From: Planctomycetota bacterium | Lineage (GTDB): Bacteria; Planctomycetota; Planctomycetia; Pirellulales; Pirellulaceae | Reading direction: 5' to 3' | Length of the DNA: 40,140 bases | Assembly (NCBI GenBank): GCA_026692885.1 | Contig: JAPLNJ010000288.1 | Location: 1 to 40,140, forward strand | Part shown: one piece after another, positions 6,867 to 14,706 of the stretch | Layout of the letters: each line of letters starts with the position of its first letter | Numbering within the stretch: the first letter of the stretch is position 1 | Position numbers and translations under genes: made by a program | Notes under the pieces: generated by a model | What the model saw: the letters and a program-made list of their open reading frames with translations, nothing else | Databases searched by the model: none | Told to the model about the DNA's origin: nothing

Positions 6867-7007
6867 TTAGGCAAACGTTTCTCGATCACGATTGCCATCT
6901 CGACGCTCGCTGGCTGTGCCTGGTCCGACGTACTGCAATCGGCCTTCTTTGTGACGGGCACTTCGACTCGTCTTTCCCGACTCGCTCCCGGGAGGCAGTG
7001 GGCCTAG
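6867..7007 (+). pseudogene. Possible remnant of a small lipoprotein gene
   Basis: The 313-bp gap between the metallopeptidase and the next phage gene contains a frame reading G-K-R-F-S-I-T-I-A-I-S-T-L-A-G-C-A-W-S-D-V-L-Q-S. That resembles a lipoprotein signal with lipobox L-A-G-C. There is no ATG/GTG or ribosome site, and the frame ends at TAG after about 46 codons, so at most it is a decayed gene end. The rest of the gap to 7172 shows nothing I can support. Confidence 0.3.
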
Positions 7008-7172
7008 GCCCCGTCATGTCTACACGCCGATTTCTCGGTTCGCTCCGTCGTGGGCAGGTTGCTGGATGTAGCAACATTCTGGTTAATCTTCCGGTCTCCC
7101 CGGACATCTCGCCTTCGCGCGGCATATGTAACCGTACATCAGCACGTTGCTTCGCGATCTCAGGCGACATCA

Positions 7173-7370
7173 ATGGCAAACGACCTAGACGATACGATTC
7201 GGGACAACGTCGCCGGCCCCGCGAAGGTTTCGGGCGATGCGGGTTCGGTCGAGCAGCACAAGCCGACCGAACAAGTCGAGGCAGCCAAGTTTCTCGCCTC
7301 GAAAGAAGCCGTCAAGAAGAAGGGCCGCGGTCTGCGGTTCAACAAGCTCGTCCCGCCGGCGGCCGATTGA
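7173..7370 (+). CDS. Small hydrophilic phage protein before portal (gpW position)
   Basis: A 65-aa charged protein, M-A-N-D-L-D-D-T-I-R-D-N... G-D-A-G-S-V-E-Q-H ... L-A-S-K-E-A-V-K-K-K-G-R-G-L-R-F. AGGCGA precedes the ATG by about 7 nt. It sits where lambda-like phages encode the small head-tail joiner gpW, just before the portal. The text does not clearly match gpW, and I do not assign that function. The portal start lies 2 nt after its stop, so translation is coupled. Conserved small proteins of this style (D-A-G-S-V-E-Q-H) are plausible portal or packaging partners. Confidence 0.7.
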   Translation: MANDLDDTIRDNVAGPAKVSGDAGSVEQHKPTEQVEAAKFLASKEAVKKKGRGLRFNKLVPPAAD

Positions 7371-7371
7371 A

Positions 7372-8829
7372 GTGTGGAACTGGTTTCGCAGACTCGTCGG
7401 CAAGGCTGGGAGTGACGGGGCATGCCTCCGTCCAATCCGGGTGGTGCGTGCCCGCTATGACGCGGCTGCGACCACGGAGGACAACCGCCGCCACTGGGCC
7501 AGCGCGGATGGGCGGAGCGCCAACGCGACCAACAGCCCCGAAGTGCGGCGGGTCCTCCGCAACCGGGCCCGTTACGAAGTCGCCAACAACAGCTACGCCC
7601 GCGGCATCGTCTCGACGCTGGCCAACGACGTAATCGGCACGGGGCCGCGGCTGCAGATGTTGACGCCGGACGCGGTCGCCAATCGGTTTGTGGAACGGGA
7701 GTTTGTCAGCTGGTCTCACGCTGTGAGGTTGGCCGAAAAGCTGCGGACCATGCGAGTGGCTCGGGCCGAAGACGGCGAGGGGTTTGGAATCCTCACGAAC
7801 AACGAGCGGCTGGACACGCCGGTAACCTTGGATGTGAAGTTGGTCGAGGCGGACCAGGTCACCACGCCGGAGATGACCTACGAGCAGCCCAACGCCATCG
7901 ACGGGATCGTGTTCGACGACTTTGGAAACCCGGCCGAGTACCACGTGCTGCGTTACCATCCGGGCGACGCCCGCATGGCGTTTGATTGGACCGTCGAGCG
8001 GCTTCCGGCGCGCGCCGTAGTCCACTACTTCCGTTGCGATCGGCCGGGGCAGTGCCGAGGCATTCCGGACATCACGCCGGCCTTGCCATTGTTCGCCCAG
8101 TTGCGACGGTTCACCCTTGCCGTGCTGGCCGCCGCTGAGACGGCCGCCGATTTCGCCGGGATCCTGTACACCGACGCGCCAGCCAACGGCGAGGCAGATG
8201 CGGCCGAACCATTCGAGTCCATCGAACTTGAAAAGCGTGCGCTGCTCACCATGCCCGGCGGCTGGAAGATGTCCCAGATGCAAGCCGAGCAACCGGCGAC
8301 GACTTATGGGGAGTTCAAACGCGAGATCCTCAACGAAATCGCGAGTTGCCTGAACATGCCGTATAACGTCGCCGCCTGCAATTCATCGTCCTACAACTAC
8401 GCCAGCGGGCGGCTCGATCACCAGGTTTACTATAAGTCGATTCGCGTTGAGCAGTCACAACTTGCGCTCACGGTGTTGGACCGTATCTTCTCGTCCTGGC
8501 TCGATGAAGCCGTGCTGATCGAGGGTTACCTGCCCGCCTCGCTGCGGACTCTGGATGCCGATCTGTCGCACCAGTGGATGTGGGACGGCAACGACCATGT
8601 TGATCCTCAGAAGGAAGCCAACGCGCAAGCGACCCGCCTGACGAATCACACCACCACCTTGGCCCACGAGTACGCCCGGCAGGGGCGCGACTGGGAAGCC
8701 GAACTCCGGCAACGGGCCAAGGAACTGGAACTCATGGCCGAACTCGGCCTGACTGTCGCTGCTGTTATCCCTTCGGTTTCACCTGAGGTCACTGATGAAA
8801 TCCCTGAAGAATCCGCCGCGGACGCCTGA
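7372..8829 (+). CDS. Phage portal protein, lambda family
   Basis: A 485-aa protein of the lambda gpB (PF05136) portal family, the dodecameric ring through which DNA enters the head. Typical text: R-A-R-Y-E-V-A-N-N-S-Y-A-R-G-I-V near the N-terminus, then D-V-I-G-T-G-P-R-L, L-V-E-A-D-Q-V-T-T-P, H-Y-F-R-C-D-R-P-G-Q-C-R-G-I-P, and S-S-S-Y-N-Y-A-S-G-R-L-D. I take the GTG that follows the previous stop by 1 nt. The frame is open further upstream, but that part overlaps the previous gene out of frame and reads as noise. The start is therefore uncertain; the family is not. Its end overlaps the protease-capsid gene by 35 bp. Confidence 0.92.
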   Translation: MWNWFRRLVGKAGSDGACLRPIRVVRARYDAAATTEDNRRHWASADGRSANATNSPEVRRVLRNRARYEVANNSYARGIVSTLANDVIGTGPRLQMLTPDAVANRFVEREFVSWSHAVRLAEKLRTMRVARAEDGEGFGILTNNERLDTPVTLDVKLVEADQVTTPEMTYEQPNAIDGIVFDDFGNPAEYHVLRYHPGDARMAFDWTVERLPARAVVHYFRCDRPGQCRGIPDITPALPLFAQLRRFTLAVLAAAETAADFAGILYTDAPANGEADAAEPFESIELEKRALLTMPGGWKMSQMQAEQPATTYGEFKREILNEIASCLNMPYNVAACNSSSYNYASGRLDHQVYYKSIRVEQSQLALTVLDRIFSSWLDEAVLIEGYLPASLRTLDADLSHQWMWDGNDHVDPQKEANAQATRLTNHTTTLAHEYARQGRDWEAELRQRAKELELMAELGLTVAAVIPSVSPEVTDEIPEESAADA

Positions 8830-10864
8830 GCGGGTGCCGACGCGGCTACGCCTGTTCTGTGAGGACGGCGGTGGTATCCGCCTGGCAGCCGCTCTGCCGC
8901 TGGAAGGCGATAGGCCACCGCTCCGCCGGTTCAGCATGACCGCCTACACGGGCGGCGCCATGCAACTGAGCGGCTGGCGGTATCCGGTGGTCGTGGACCT
9001 GGCCGGCCTGCGCGTGCCGAAGAAGTCGCGGCCGATCCTGAAGGACCACAACCCGGGCCAGATCGTCGGGCACACGGACGAGATCACGGTCGCCGACCAG
9101 TCGCTGGAAGTGGCGGGCGTCGTCTCCGGGACCGGCGCCACGGCGCAGGAGATCATTGCGACTAGCGAGAACGGGTTCCCCTGGCAGTCGTCGATCGGTG
9201 CGACGGCCGAGAAAGTCGTGTTCATCACCGACGGCAAGACGGCATCGGCCAACGGCCGGGAGTTCACCGGGCCGGTGTACATCGCCCGCAAGTCGGTGTT
9301 GGGCGAGGTGAGTTTTGTGGCATTGGGTGCGGACGACGACACGTTCGCACGGGTGGCGGCGGAAGCCGGTCAGCAACAGTTGGAGGTAGCAACGATGGAA
9401 TTCGAACAGTGGGCGGCGGATAACGGTTTCGTGATCGACCAGATGGATGCGGCCAACGTCGCCGGCTTGAAGGCGATGTTCGCGAAGCAACAGGCCCCGC
9501 CCGAACCCAAGCCGCAGCCCGCGGCCGACCAGACCATTCCCGATCCGGCGGCCGAGATGCGCGCCCAAGCAGTCGCCGAAGCCCGTCGCATCGCGGCCGT
9601 GCGCAAGGTCTGCAACGGCGAGCACTCGGACATCGAAGCCCAGGCCATCGAAGGCGGCTGGGATGAAACCAAGACCGAACTGGCCGTGCTGCGTGCCGCG
9701 CGTCCCAAGGCGCCCGCCGCGCACAGCGGTTCGGCCGTCTGCAACCCGACCGTCCTGGAAGCGGCGGCTTGCCTGTCGCTGCACTTCGACGAGCAGCAAC
9801 TGGTCCGCGACTACGGCGAGCAGGTCATGAACGCGGCCTATCCGCTGCGCAGCATCGGCCTGCGGGAATTGGTCGCCGAGTGCGCCCGCTTCGAAGGCCT
9901 GGACGTGCCCCGCGTCTTTGGCGACGGCGTGGCCACGATCCGGGCCGGGCTCTCGACGATCAGTCTGCCCGGCATCTTCGAGAACGTGATGAACAAGACC
10001 CTGTTGGCGTCCTACGAAGCGGCCGCCATCGCGGCCTTCGATCTGTGCGCCGTCGGGTCCGTCAGCGACTTCAAGGAAGTCAGCCGCTACCGCCTGCTCG
10101 GCACCGGCGGCTTCGAGAAGGTCGCATCGGACGGCGAACTCAAGCACGGAAAGCTGTCGGAGCAGAAATTCGGCAACAAGGCCGAAACGTACGGCAAGAT
10201 GATCCTCCTGTCGCGTCAGGACATCATCAACGACGACCTGGCGGCCTTCATGGAGATCCCGCAGACGATGGGGCGTGACGGGGCGCAGTTGGTCGACGAA
10301 CTGTTCTTCGGCTTGCTGCTGGCGAATCCCAACAACTTCTTCGGCGCGGGGAACGGCAACTACCTGAGCGGCGCTGACACGGCTTTCGGTCCGGACTCCC
10401 TGACCAAGGCCAAGACGCAGTTCCGCAAGCAGAAGGCGGGGCCGGGCACCGCGGGCAAGGATCAGAAGCCGATCAACATCCGGCCCAAGTTCCTGGTCGT
10501 GCCGGTGGAACTGGAAACCGACGCGGAACTGCTGATGGGTTCGGCCCAGTTGATGATCGACGCCTCCGGGGCGAAGACCAAGATTCCGGTCGATAACCCC
10601 CACCGCAACAAGTACACAGTGATCTCGGCGCCGCACCTGTCGGACACCTTCTACACCGGGGCCAGCGGCAAGGCCTGGTACCTGTTCGCCGATCCGGCGG
10701 TGATCGCCGCCTTCGAGATCGTGTTCCTCAATGGCAATCGCACGCCGATCATCGAACGCGTGGAAGCGCCGCCGAACCAACTGGGCATCGGCTTCCGCGG
10801 CTACCTGGACGTGGGTGTCCGGGAACAGGATCCCCGCGGCGCGGTGAAGGTGGCTGGCGAGTGA
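8795..10864 (+). CDS. Prohead protease / major capsid protein fusion
   Basis: A 689-aa protein. Residues 45-190 form a prohead-protease domain: K-D-H-N-P with His85, V-G-H-T-D with His93, A-R-K-S-V-L-G-E-V-S with Ser167/Ser173, then F-V-A-L-G-A-D. Residues 195-310 are an Ala/Glu/Gln-rich, scaffold-like delta region. Residues 315-689 form an HK97-fold type capsid subunit (L-R-E-L-V-A-E-C-A-R-F, Y-R-L-L-G-T-G-G-F-E-K-V, L-L-S-R-Q-D-I-I-N-D-D, ending R-G-Y-L-D-V-G-V-R-E-Q-D-P). Such protease-capsid fusions are a recognised phage class. The protease should free itself and the scaffold during maturation. GAGGT precedes the ATG inside the portal 3' end. Confidence 0.92.
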   Translation: MKSLKNPPRTPERVPTRLRLFCEDGGGIRLAAALPLEGDRPPLRRFSMTAYTGGAMQLSGWRYPVVVDLAGLRVPKKSRPILKDHNPGQIVGHTDEITVADQSLEVAGVVSGTGATAQEIIATSENGFPWQSSIGATAEKVVFITDGKTASANGREFTGPVYIARKSVLGEVSFVALGADDDTFARVAAEAGQQQLEVATMEFEQWAADNGFVIDQMDAANVAGLKAMFAKQQAPPEPKPQPAADQTIPDPAAEMRAQAVAEARRIAAVRKVCNGEHSDIEAQAIEGGWDETKTELAVLRAARPKAPAAHSGSAVCNPTVLEAAACLSLHFDEQQLVRDYGEQVMNAAYPLRSIGLRELVAECARFEGLDVPRVFGDGVATIRAGLSTISLPGIFENVMNKTLLASYEAAAIAAFDLCAVGSVSDFKEVSRYRLLGTGGFEKVASDGELKHGKLSEQKFGNKAETYGKMILLSRQDIINDDLAAFMEIPQTMGRDGAQLVDELFFGLLLANPNNFFGAGNGNYLSGADTAFGPDSLTKAKTQFRKQKAGPGTAGKDQKPINIRPKFLVVPVELETDAELLMGSAQLMIDASGAKTKIPVDNPHRNKYTVISAPHLSDTFYTGASGKAWYLFADPAVIAAFEIVFLNGNRTPIIERVEAPPNQLGIGFRGYLDVGVREQDPRGAVKVAGE

Positions 10865-10941
10865 TCGGCGGCTGAGGACGGCGAATCCCTGGTGCTCGGT
10901 GCCTCGGCATCGATGGAACAGTTCAACTGAGGAGAAGCAAT

Positions 10942-11286
10942 ATGGCGCAAGCCGAATTCGTTCAAGACGGTGACGTAATCGACTACACGCCCGGCGCCGA
11001 CGTGGATGCGGGCACGGTGGTGGTCCGCGAGGATCTGGTGGGCGTGACCAAGCGGGACATCAAGGCCAACGCGCTGGGTTCGCTGGCGGTGTCTGGGGTC
11101 TACGACCTGACCAAGGCGTCCGGCGCTGGCGTGACCTTCGCGGCCGGGGCCAAGGTGTACTGGGATGCCACCAACCACCGCGCCGTGGCAGCGGCCGGTG
11201 AAGGCGGCGTCAATAAGTTGGTCGGCAAGGCCACGGTCGCCGCCGCCAATGCGGATGCGACGGTCCGCACGCGGCTGAGCCAGTGA
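10942..11286 (+). CDS. Head decoration protein, DUF2190 family
   Basis: A 114-aa all-beta protein: F-V-Q-D-G-D-V-I-D-Y-T-P-G-A-D-V-D-A-G-T-V-V, V-Y-D-L-T-K-A, A-G-A-K-V-Y-W-D. This is the DUF2190 pattern (PF09956), capsid-stabilising or cementing proteins encoded directly after the capsid gene. A strong GAGGAGAAG ribosome site lies 7 nt upstream. It would trimerise on the outer head surface. Its length and position are normal for the family. Confidence 0.88.
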   Translation: MAQAEFVQDGDVIDYTPGADVDAGTVVVREDLVGVTKRDIKANALGSLAVSGVYDLTKASGAGVTFAAGAKVYWDATNHRAVAAAGEGGVNKLVGKATVAAANADATVRTRLSQ

Positions 11287-11289
11287 GCC

Positions 11290-11670
11290 ATGTCTGACTT
11301 GCTAGAAGCTGGCATGGCCTGGTTGGCCAGCCAGCTAAAGGCCCATGTCTCTCGCCTGGTCGTTTACCAGCGGGATGACGACCAAGTCGCGGTTCAGGCC
11401 ACGGTCGGCCGCACGCTGCTGAAGTTGGACGACGGCGAAGGCGGCGTGGTTCTGCAGTGGACGGATCGCGACTTCCTAATCTCGGCCGCCGATCTCGTCC
11501 TCGGCGGCCTTCCGACTCTGCCCCAGCCAGCCGACCGCATTCGCGAAACGCTCGGGGCGGTCACTCGCGTGTATGAGGTCATGGCGCCCGGCGACGAGCC
11601 ACCGTGGCGCTACAGCGATCCGTACGGCAAGGTCCTGCGGATCCACACCAAGCTCGTGCTGACGGAGTGA
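11290..11670 (+). CDS. Head-tail adaptor / head completion-like protein
   Basis: A 126-aa protein four bases after the decoration gene, in the usual place of neck proteins. After a short helix (L-L-E-A-G-M-A-W-L-A-S-Q-L) it reads V-V-Y-Q-R-D-D-D-Q-V-A-V-Q-A-T-V-G, then W-T-D-R-D-F-L-I-S-A-A-D-L, P-A-D-R-I-R-E-T, Y-E-V-M-A and W-R-Y-S-D-P-Y-G. This is a beta-barrel layout similar to head-tail joining proteins of siphophages. The function is inferred from fold-like pattern and position. No membrane or signal segment is present. Confidence 0.7.
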   Translation: MSDLLEAGMAWLASQLKAHVSRLVVYQRDDDQVAVQATVGRTLLKLDDGEGGVVLQWTDRDFLISAADLVLGGLPTLPQPADRIRETLGAVTRVYEVMAPGDEPPWRYSDPYGKVLRIHTKLVLTE

Positions 11671-11675
11671 TGTCC

Positions 11676-12461
11676 ATGAAGCTGCAACGATTTCTCTGGG
11701 CACTGGCCCTGTGTGTCGTGACGCCGGCCCTGATGCTGGCGCAGGTCAAGGTCGAACCGCGTTATGAACCGTACACCCCGATCGTGGCCGAGTGCATCGC
11801 GACGGTGCCGCCCGATGCGCAGGTCCAAGCCACGTGGTCGGTGACCGGCGCGGCCAAGGTCGTGCAGGTGTCGCCGGTGAAAATTCACGTTTGGGCGCCC
11901 CCAGGCACCTACGACGTGAGCCTGATCGGGATGTGGCTCAAGACGCGGGAGGTCAAGCTCGGCCAGGAGAAGGTACAAGTCCTGGAGAGCTTCGGCCTCT
12001 TGAACTCCAAGGGGACTTTCCAGGTCGGCCAGCCTGATCCTCCGAACCCACCGACCCCTCCGAACCCGCCAACCCCTCCCGATCCGCCGACGCCCCAACC
12101 ACAGAAGGTAACGGCGGTGGTGATCGAGGAGAGCAGCCAACGCACGCCGGCCCAGGCCTCGGTGGTCTTGTCCCCCAACATCGCATCGTGGGTGCAGGCC
12201 GGCGGGCACAAGTGGTACGTGTTCGACCGCGATGCGGAGAACGCCGGCCGAGTTCCGGTGTGTGACAGCCGAGGTTGCCGTACCGAGCAGCGGGTCGGTC
12301 TGGACCCAGGCTTCAAACCATTCTTCGACGCCGCCCGTGGGAAACCCCTGCCGAGATTGGTGATCGCCGTCCAAGGCAAGGGCACGATCCTGTGCGAGGT
12401 TGCATTGCCGGCCACCGCCAGCGAGACGCTGGCCCTGCTCAAGAAATTCGGAGGCGAGTGA
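11676..12461 (+). CDS. Sec-exported protein with proline-rich linker
   Basis: A 261-aa protein starting with a clear signal peptide (M-K-L-Q-R-F-L-W-A-L-A-L-C-V-V-T-P-A-L-M-L-A-Q). I chose the ATG 8 nt after GGAG; another ATG two codons earlier overlaps the previous stop. Residues 24-115 look like a PKD/Ig-type beta domain (W-S-V-T-G-A-A-K-V-V, P-G-T-Y-D-V-S-L-I-G). Next comes a linker of about 24 residues built of P-N-P-P-T-P-P units, then a C-terminal domain with Cys residues (V-P-V-C-D-S-R-G-C-R). Export of a protein encoded inside a head-tail gene run is unusual. It may be a surface factor acting with the neighbouring peptidase. No family is assigned. Confidence 0.75.
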   Translation: MKLQRFLWALALCVVTPALMLAQVKVEPRYEPYTPIVAECIATVPPDAQVQATWSVTGAAKVVQVSPVKIHVWAPPGTYDVSLIGMWLKTREVKLGQEKVQVLESFGLLNSKGTFQVGQPDPPNPPTPPNPPTPPDPPTPQPQKVTAVVIEESSQRTPAQASVVLSPNIASWVQAGGHKWYVFDRDAENAGRVPVCDSRGCRTEQRVGLDPGFKPFFDAARGKPLPRLVIAVQGKGTILCEVALPATASETLALLKKFGGE

Positions 12462-12462
12462 G

Positions 12463-13284
12463 ATGGGCAAACTGATCGTCATCAACGAACGGAATTGGCG
12501 GACGCATATCGGCGACGGGGGCGTGATCCCTGCGGACCATCCCCACAGCGGCGGCGAGATGCGGATGTGCGGGACTCGCCCGCGCCGCAGCATCTATGGC
12601 TCGCTGCCCTACGCCGAGCCGATGCCCACTACGGATCTGATCCCTCGCACGCAATGGACGGACATGATCCGAGAAGGGGAACGCGAGAAGACGTTCCTGT
12701 CGCACCTGTTGGCGCGGGCCAAGATCCCCTGCCTGGACCAGGACGGGCTGCCCTACTGCCATGCGTTCTCGCCGGCCGCGGCCCTGATGGGACTGCGGGC
12801 CTTCCACGGCCTGCCGTTCGTGCTGCTGTCGGCCGGTTCGATCGGCGGCCCGGCCACCGGCTATGTGGCGCAAGGGGCGGCCATTGAAGACGACCTGGAC
12901 GTGATCGTCAATCGCGGCGCAGCCTCGGTTGATTACGTGCCCATGATGCAGGTCAGCAAGTCGGGCTGGAAGTCGGGCGCCCCGGAAAACGCCCTGCTGC
13001 ACCGGGTGACCGAGTGGTACGACCTGGGCGGCACGGGCCGCATGTTCGACGAGGTGATGTCGCTGCTGTTGCGGCGCATCCCGGTCTGCGTGGGCCTCAA
13101 TTGGTGGTCGCACGCGGTGACTTACTTCGATCCGGTGATCGCGCCCAGCGGTCGGTTCGGAGTCCGGTTCCGCAACTCGTGGGGCACGGGTTACGGAGAC
13201 GACGGGTACGCAGTGTTGGAAGAGGGACGTGGGACGCCGGATGACGCCTACGCCCCGCGGTCAATGTTTCTTTCCCAAGAGTGA
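12463..13284 (+). CDS. Papain-like (C1A-type) cysteine peptidase
   Basis: A 273-aa protein with the papain catalytic set in order: Cys99 in D-G-L-P-Y-C-H-A-F-S, His217 in W-W-S-H-A-V-T-Y-F, Asn238 in F-R-N-S-W-G-T-G-Y-G-D-D-G-Y-A-V-L. The last motif is diagnostic of clan CA, family C1. There is no signal peptide and no inhibitory propeptide of the usual length, but the ~80-residue N-terminal extension could serve. GGAGGCGAG precedes the start, and the gene is 1 bp from the exported protein's stop. It may process virion proteins or degrade cell-wall-attached protein during entry or exit. The substrate is unknown; a proline-linker protein next door is one candidate. Confidence 0.85.
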   Translation: MGKLIVINERNWRTHIGDGGVIPADHPHSGGEMRMCGTRPRRSIYGSLPYAEPMPTTDLIPRTQWTDMIREGEREKTFLSHLLARAKIPCLDQDGLPYCHAFSPAAALMGLRAFHGLPFVLLSAGSIGGPATGYVAQGAAIEDDLDVIVNRGAASVDYVPMMQVSKSGWKSGAPENALLHRVTEWYDLGGTGRMFDEVMSLLLRRIPVCVGLNWWSHAVTYFDPVIAPSGRFGVRFRNSWGTGYGDDGYAVLEEGRGTPDDAYAPRSMFLSQE

Positions 13285-13317
13285 GGTTTCTTTCCCAAGG
13301 GTTAGGAGGAGAAGTCG

Positions 13318-13602
13318 ATGAGCGAGCAAGTTGGTGCGCAGGCGGTGGGTGCGGGTGCGGTCGTGTCGGGCGGCGGCCTGTTGGGTGCGTTGCTGCACGC
13401 CGGGATCCCGCTGCGGAAGGCCGTGTCGGTGTTGGGCGTGATCCTGGACGTGTACAAGCCGGGCATGTCGGCCGACCAGCTGGGGAAGGCCCTCAAGGCG
13501 AACCCCAAGGCGGTGCCGTGGCTGGATCTGCTGACGACCCTGCTGCCCTTGATCCTGCAGTTGCTGCAGGTGCTGTTTCCCAAGCCGACCCCGACGCCCT
13601 GA
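13318..13602 (+). CDS. Small hydrophobic protein (holin-like or structural)
   Basis: A 94-aa protein with a strong ribosome site (GGAGGAG). It has a Gly/Ala/Val-rich hydrophobic stretch at residues 7-30, an amphipathic middle, and a second hydrophobic stretch at 69-88 (L-D-L-L-T-T-L-L-P-L-I-L-Q-L-L), ending in P-K-P-T-P-T-P. Two membrane-type segments and small size in a lysis-like location suggest a holin or pinholin. The charge pattern is not typical enough to be certain. A short direct repeat (TTTCTTTCCCAAG, twice, 19 bp apart) straddles the end of the peptidase gene just upstream. Confidence 0.6.
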   Translation: MSEQVGAQAVGAGAVVSGGGLLGALLHAGIPLRKAVSVLGVILDVYKPGMSADQLGKALKANPKAVPWLDLLTTLLPLILQLLQVLFPKPTPTP

Positions 13603-13683
13603 AGGGAGCCGGCGCCGGGCGGCTGGTGGACAGCGCCGGGCAAGACGTGTGAACCACAATCCCAAGTGTAAGGAGAGTCCGTG

Positions 13684-13983
13684 ATGCGAGGTTTGATCTG
13701 TTTGTTGGGGTGCCTGTTCTTGGTGGTCGCGTTCCTGCCGGCTGCGGCCGATGCGCAGTGTCCGCGATGCGGGAACGTGCCCGCGGCGGCCTGCGATCCG
13801 CAGCCGACGCCGGCTGATCCGATCGCGGCCACGGCGCCGGTGACGGTCGGCCCGTTCATCGAGCGATCCGTCCTGGTACGGCGGTCCGGACCGTTTTGGA
13901 GCCGAGGGCCCGCGCGGCGGGTTGTTTCGTGGCCGTGGCGAGCCGTCCGGCAGACGCGAGTCGGCTGCGGAAGTTGCGGATGA
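13684..13983 (+). CDS. Small secreted Cys-containing protein
   Basis: A 99-aa protein with a signal peptide (M-R-G-L-I-C-L-L-G-C-L-F-L-V-V-A-F-L-P-A-A-A-D-A-Q). The mature part starts C-P-R-C-G, is Pro/Ala/Arg-rich, and ends V-G-C-G-S-C-G. Such Gly-Cys tails are common in small exported proteins of Planctomycetota. AAGGAG lies 8 nt before the ATG; a GTG one codon earlier would also be in frame. It is the second exported product within the phage module. The function is unknown. Confidence 0.65.
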   Translation: MRGLICLLGCLFLVVAFLPAAADAQCPRCGNVPAAACDPQPTPADPIAATAPVTVGPFIERSVLVRRSGPFWSRGPARRVVSWPWRAVRQTRVGCGSCG

Positions 13984-13998
13984 GTGGCGGGTGAGAAG

Positions 13999-14028
13999 CT
14001 CGGCGCCAGCCTCCGGGCTGGCGCCGAG
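13999..14028. repeat. Perfect 13-bp inverted repeat (REP-like hairpin)
   Basis: CTCGGCGCCAGCC and GGCTGGCGCCGAG flank a TCCG loop in the 71-bp gap between two small genes. No T-run follows on either strand. It may be a terminator variant, an mRNA-stabilising hairpin or a dispersed REP-type palindrome. Its perfection and four-base loop favour a functional or mobile palindrome. Confidence 0.6.
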
Positions 14029-14054
14029 CGAGCGTAACAACGGAGGGAACAAGC

Positions 14055-14348
14055 ATGCCGGGTGCAGAAGACGCAATTCGAGCAGCGGTCAATGACGGTT
14101 GGGTCGCGGTCTTGTTCGTGTGCATCGTGATCGGCGGGTTCTCGACGTTGGGCGTGATCATTCGCCAGATGTGGATCGCTCAGCGGGAGGCGACCGTCTT
14201 CCAGCAGACCACGCTGGTAAAGCTCGTCTCGGAGACCAACACAGCGCTGGCCAATTTCACCAACGCCGTGCACCTGCTGCAGACCACCGTGGAAGAACTG
14301 CGGCGGCGAAAGTGCCCGATGGGCAATGGCAACGAGGTCCGGTGCTGA
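14055..14348 (+). CDS. Single-span membrane protein with coiled coil (lysis/spanin-like)
   Basis: A 97-aa protein. Residues 16-38 form one transmembrane helix (W-V-A-V-L-F-V-C-I-V-I-G-G-F-S-T-L-G-V-I-I). Residues 45-85 form an amphipathic coiled coil with heptad Leu/Val (L-V-K-L-V-S-E-T-N-T-A-L-A-N-F). This layout is shared by phage XhlA/holin-associated and inner-membrane spanin-type proteins. GGAGGGAAC precedes the ATG. Together with the two upstream small proteins it may form a lysis cluster, although no endolysin other than the cysteine peptidase is visible. Confidence 0.6.
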   Translation: MPGAEDAIRAAVNDGWVAVLFVCIVIGGFSTLGVIIRQMWIAQREATVFQQTTLVKLVSETNTALANFTNAVHLLQTTVEELRRRKCPMGNGNEVRC

Positions 14349-14364
14349 GCCGGAGAATCGCCAC

Positions 14365-14676
14365 ATGGGTTTTTCAATTCAACCGAGACAGCGGGTACGC
14401 GAGGAACTTCGGTTCGCCGTGATCGGGCCGGACGGCTTGGGCCTCCCGCTGCGTCTACTTACCCAAACCGAAACCGAACAACTGGCTGGCGTGCTGAATC
14501 AGTACCTCGATGACGAAACGGTTGCAGACATGCTGGCGGCCGTGGCCAGCTTCCAGCGGGACGATTACGTCATGACGGATGCCGAGGCCCAGGCCCTGGG
14601 AGATCCGGCCAGGCGGAACGTGCCCAAGATCCCCGTGCGGCCCCTGCCGATTCGCCCCTGCTGCTGCCCCCGCTGA
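14365..14676 (+). CDS. Hypothetical phage protein with C-terminal Cys cluster
   Basis: A 103-aa protein; I chose the ATG after GGAGA rather than an earlier one overlapping the previous gene. It reads M-G-F-S-I-Q-P-R-Q-R-V-R-E-E-L-R-F-A-V-I-G-P-D-G, with helices around T-E-T-E-Q-L-A-G-V-L-N-Q-Y-L and D-M-L-A-A-V-A-S-F. It ends R-P-C-C-C-P-R. It lies in line with the virion genes between the coiled-coil membrane protein and the tail-terminator-like gene. No family is recognised. Confidence 0.6.
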   Translation: MGFSIQPRQRVREELRFAVIGPDGLGLPLRLLTQTETEQLAGVLNQYLDDETVADMLAAVASFQRDDYVMTDAEAQALGDPARRNVPKIPVRPLPIRPCCCPR

Positions 14677-14706
14677 GAAGCCCGTTTTCACGGAGACCAT
14701 ATATAT

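Noticed and set aside
8846..10780. 644-codon minus-strand frame opposite the capsid gene
   Set aside because: Arg/Gly/Gln/Val/His-rich antisense shadow of the protease-capsid fusion; no start signal or domain.
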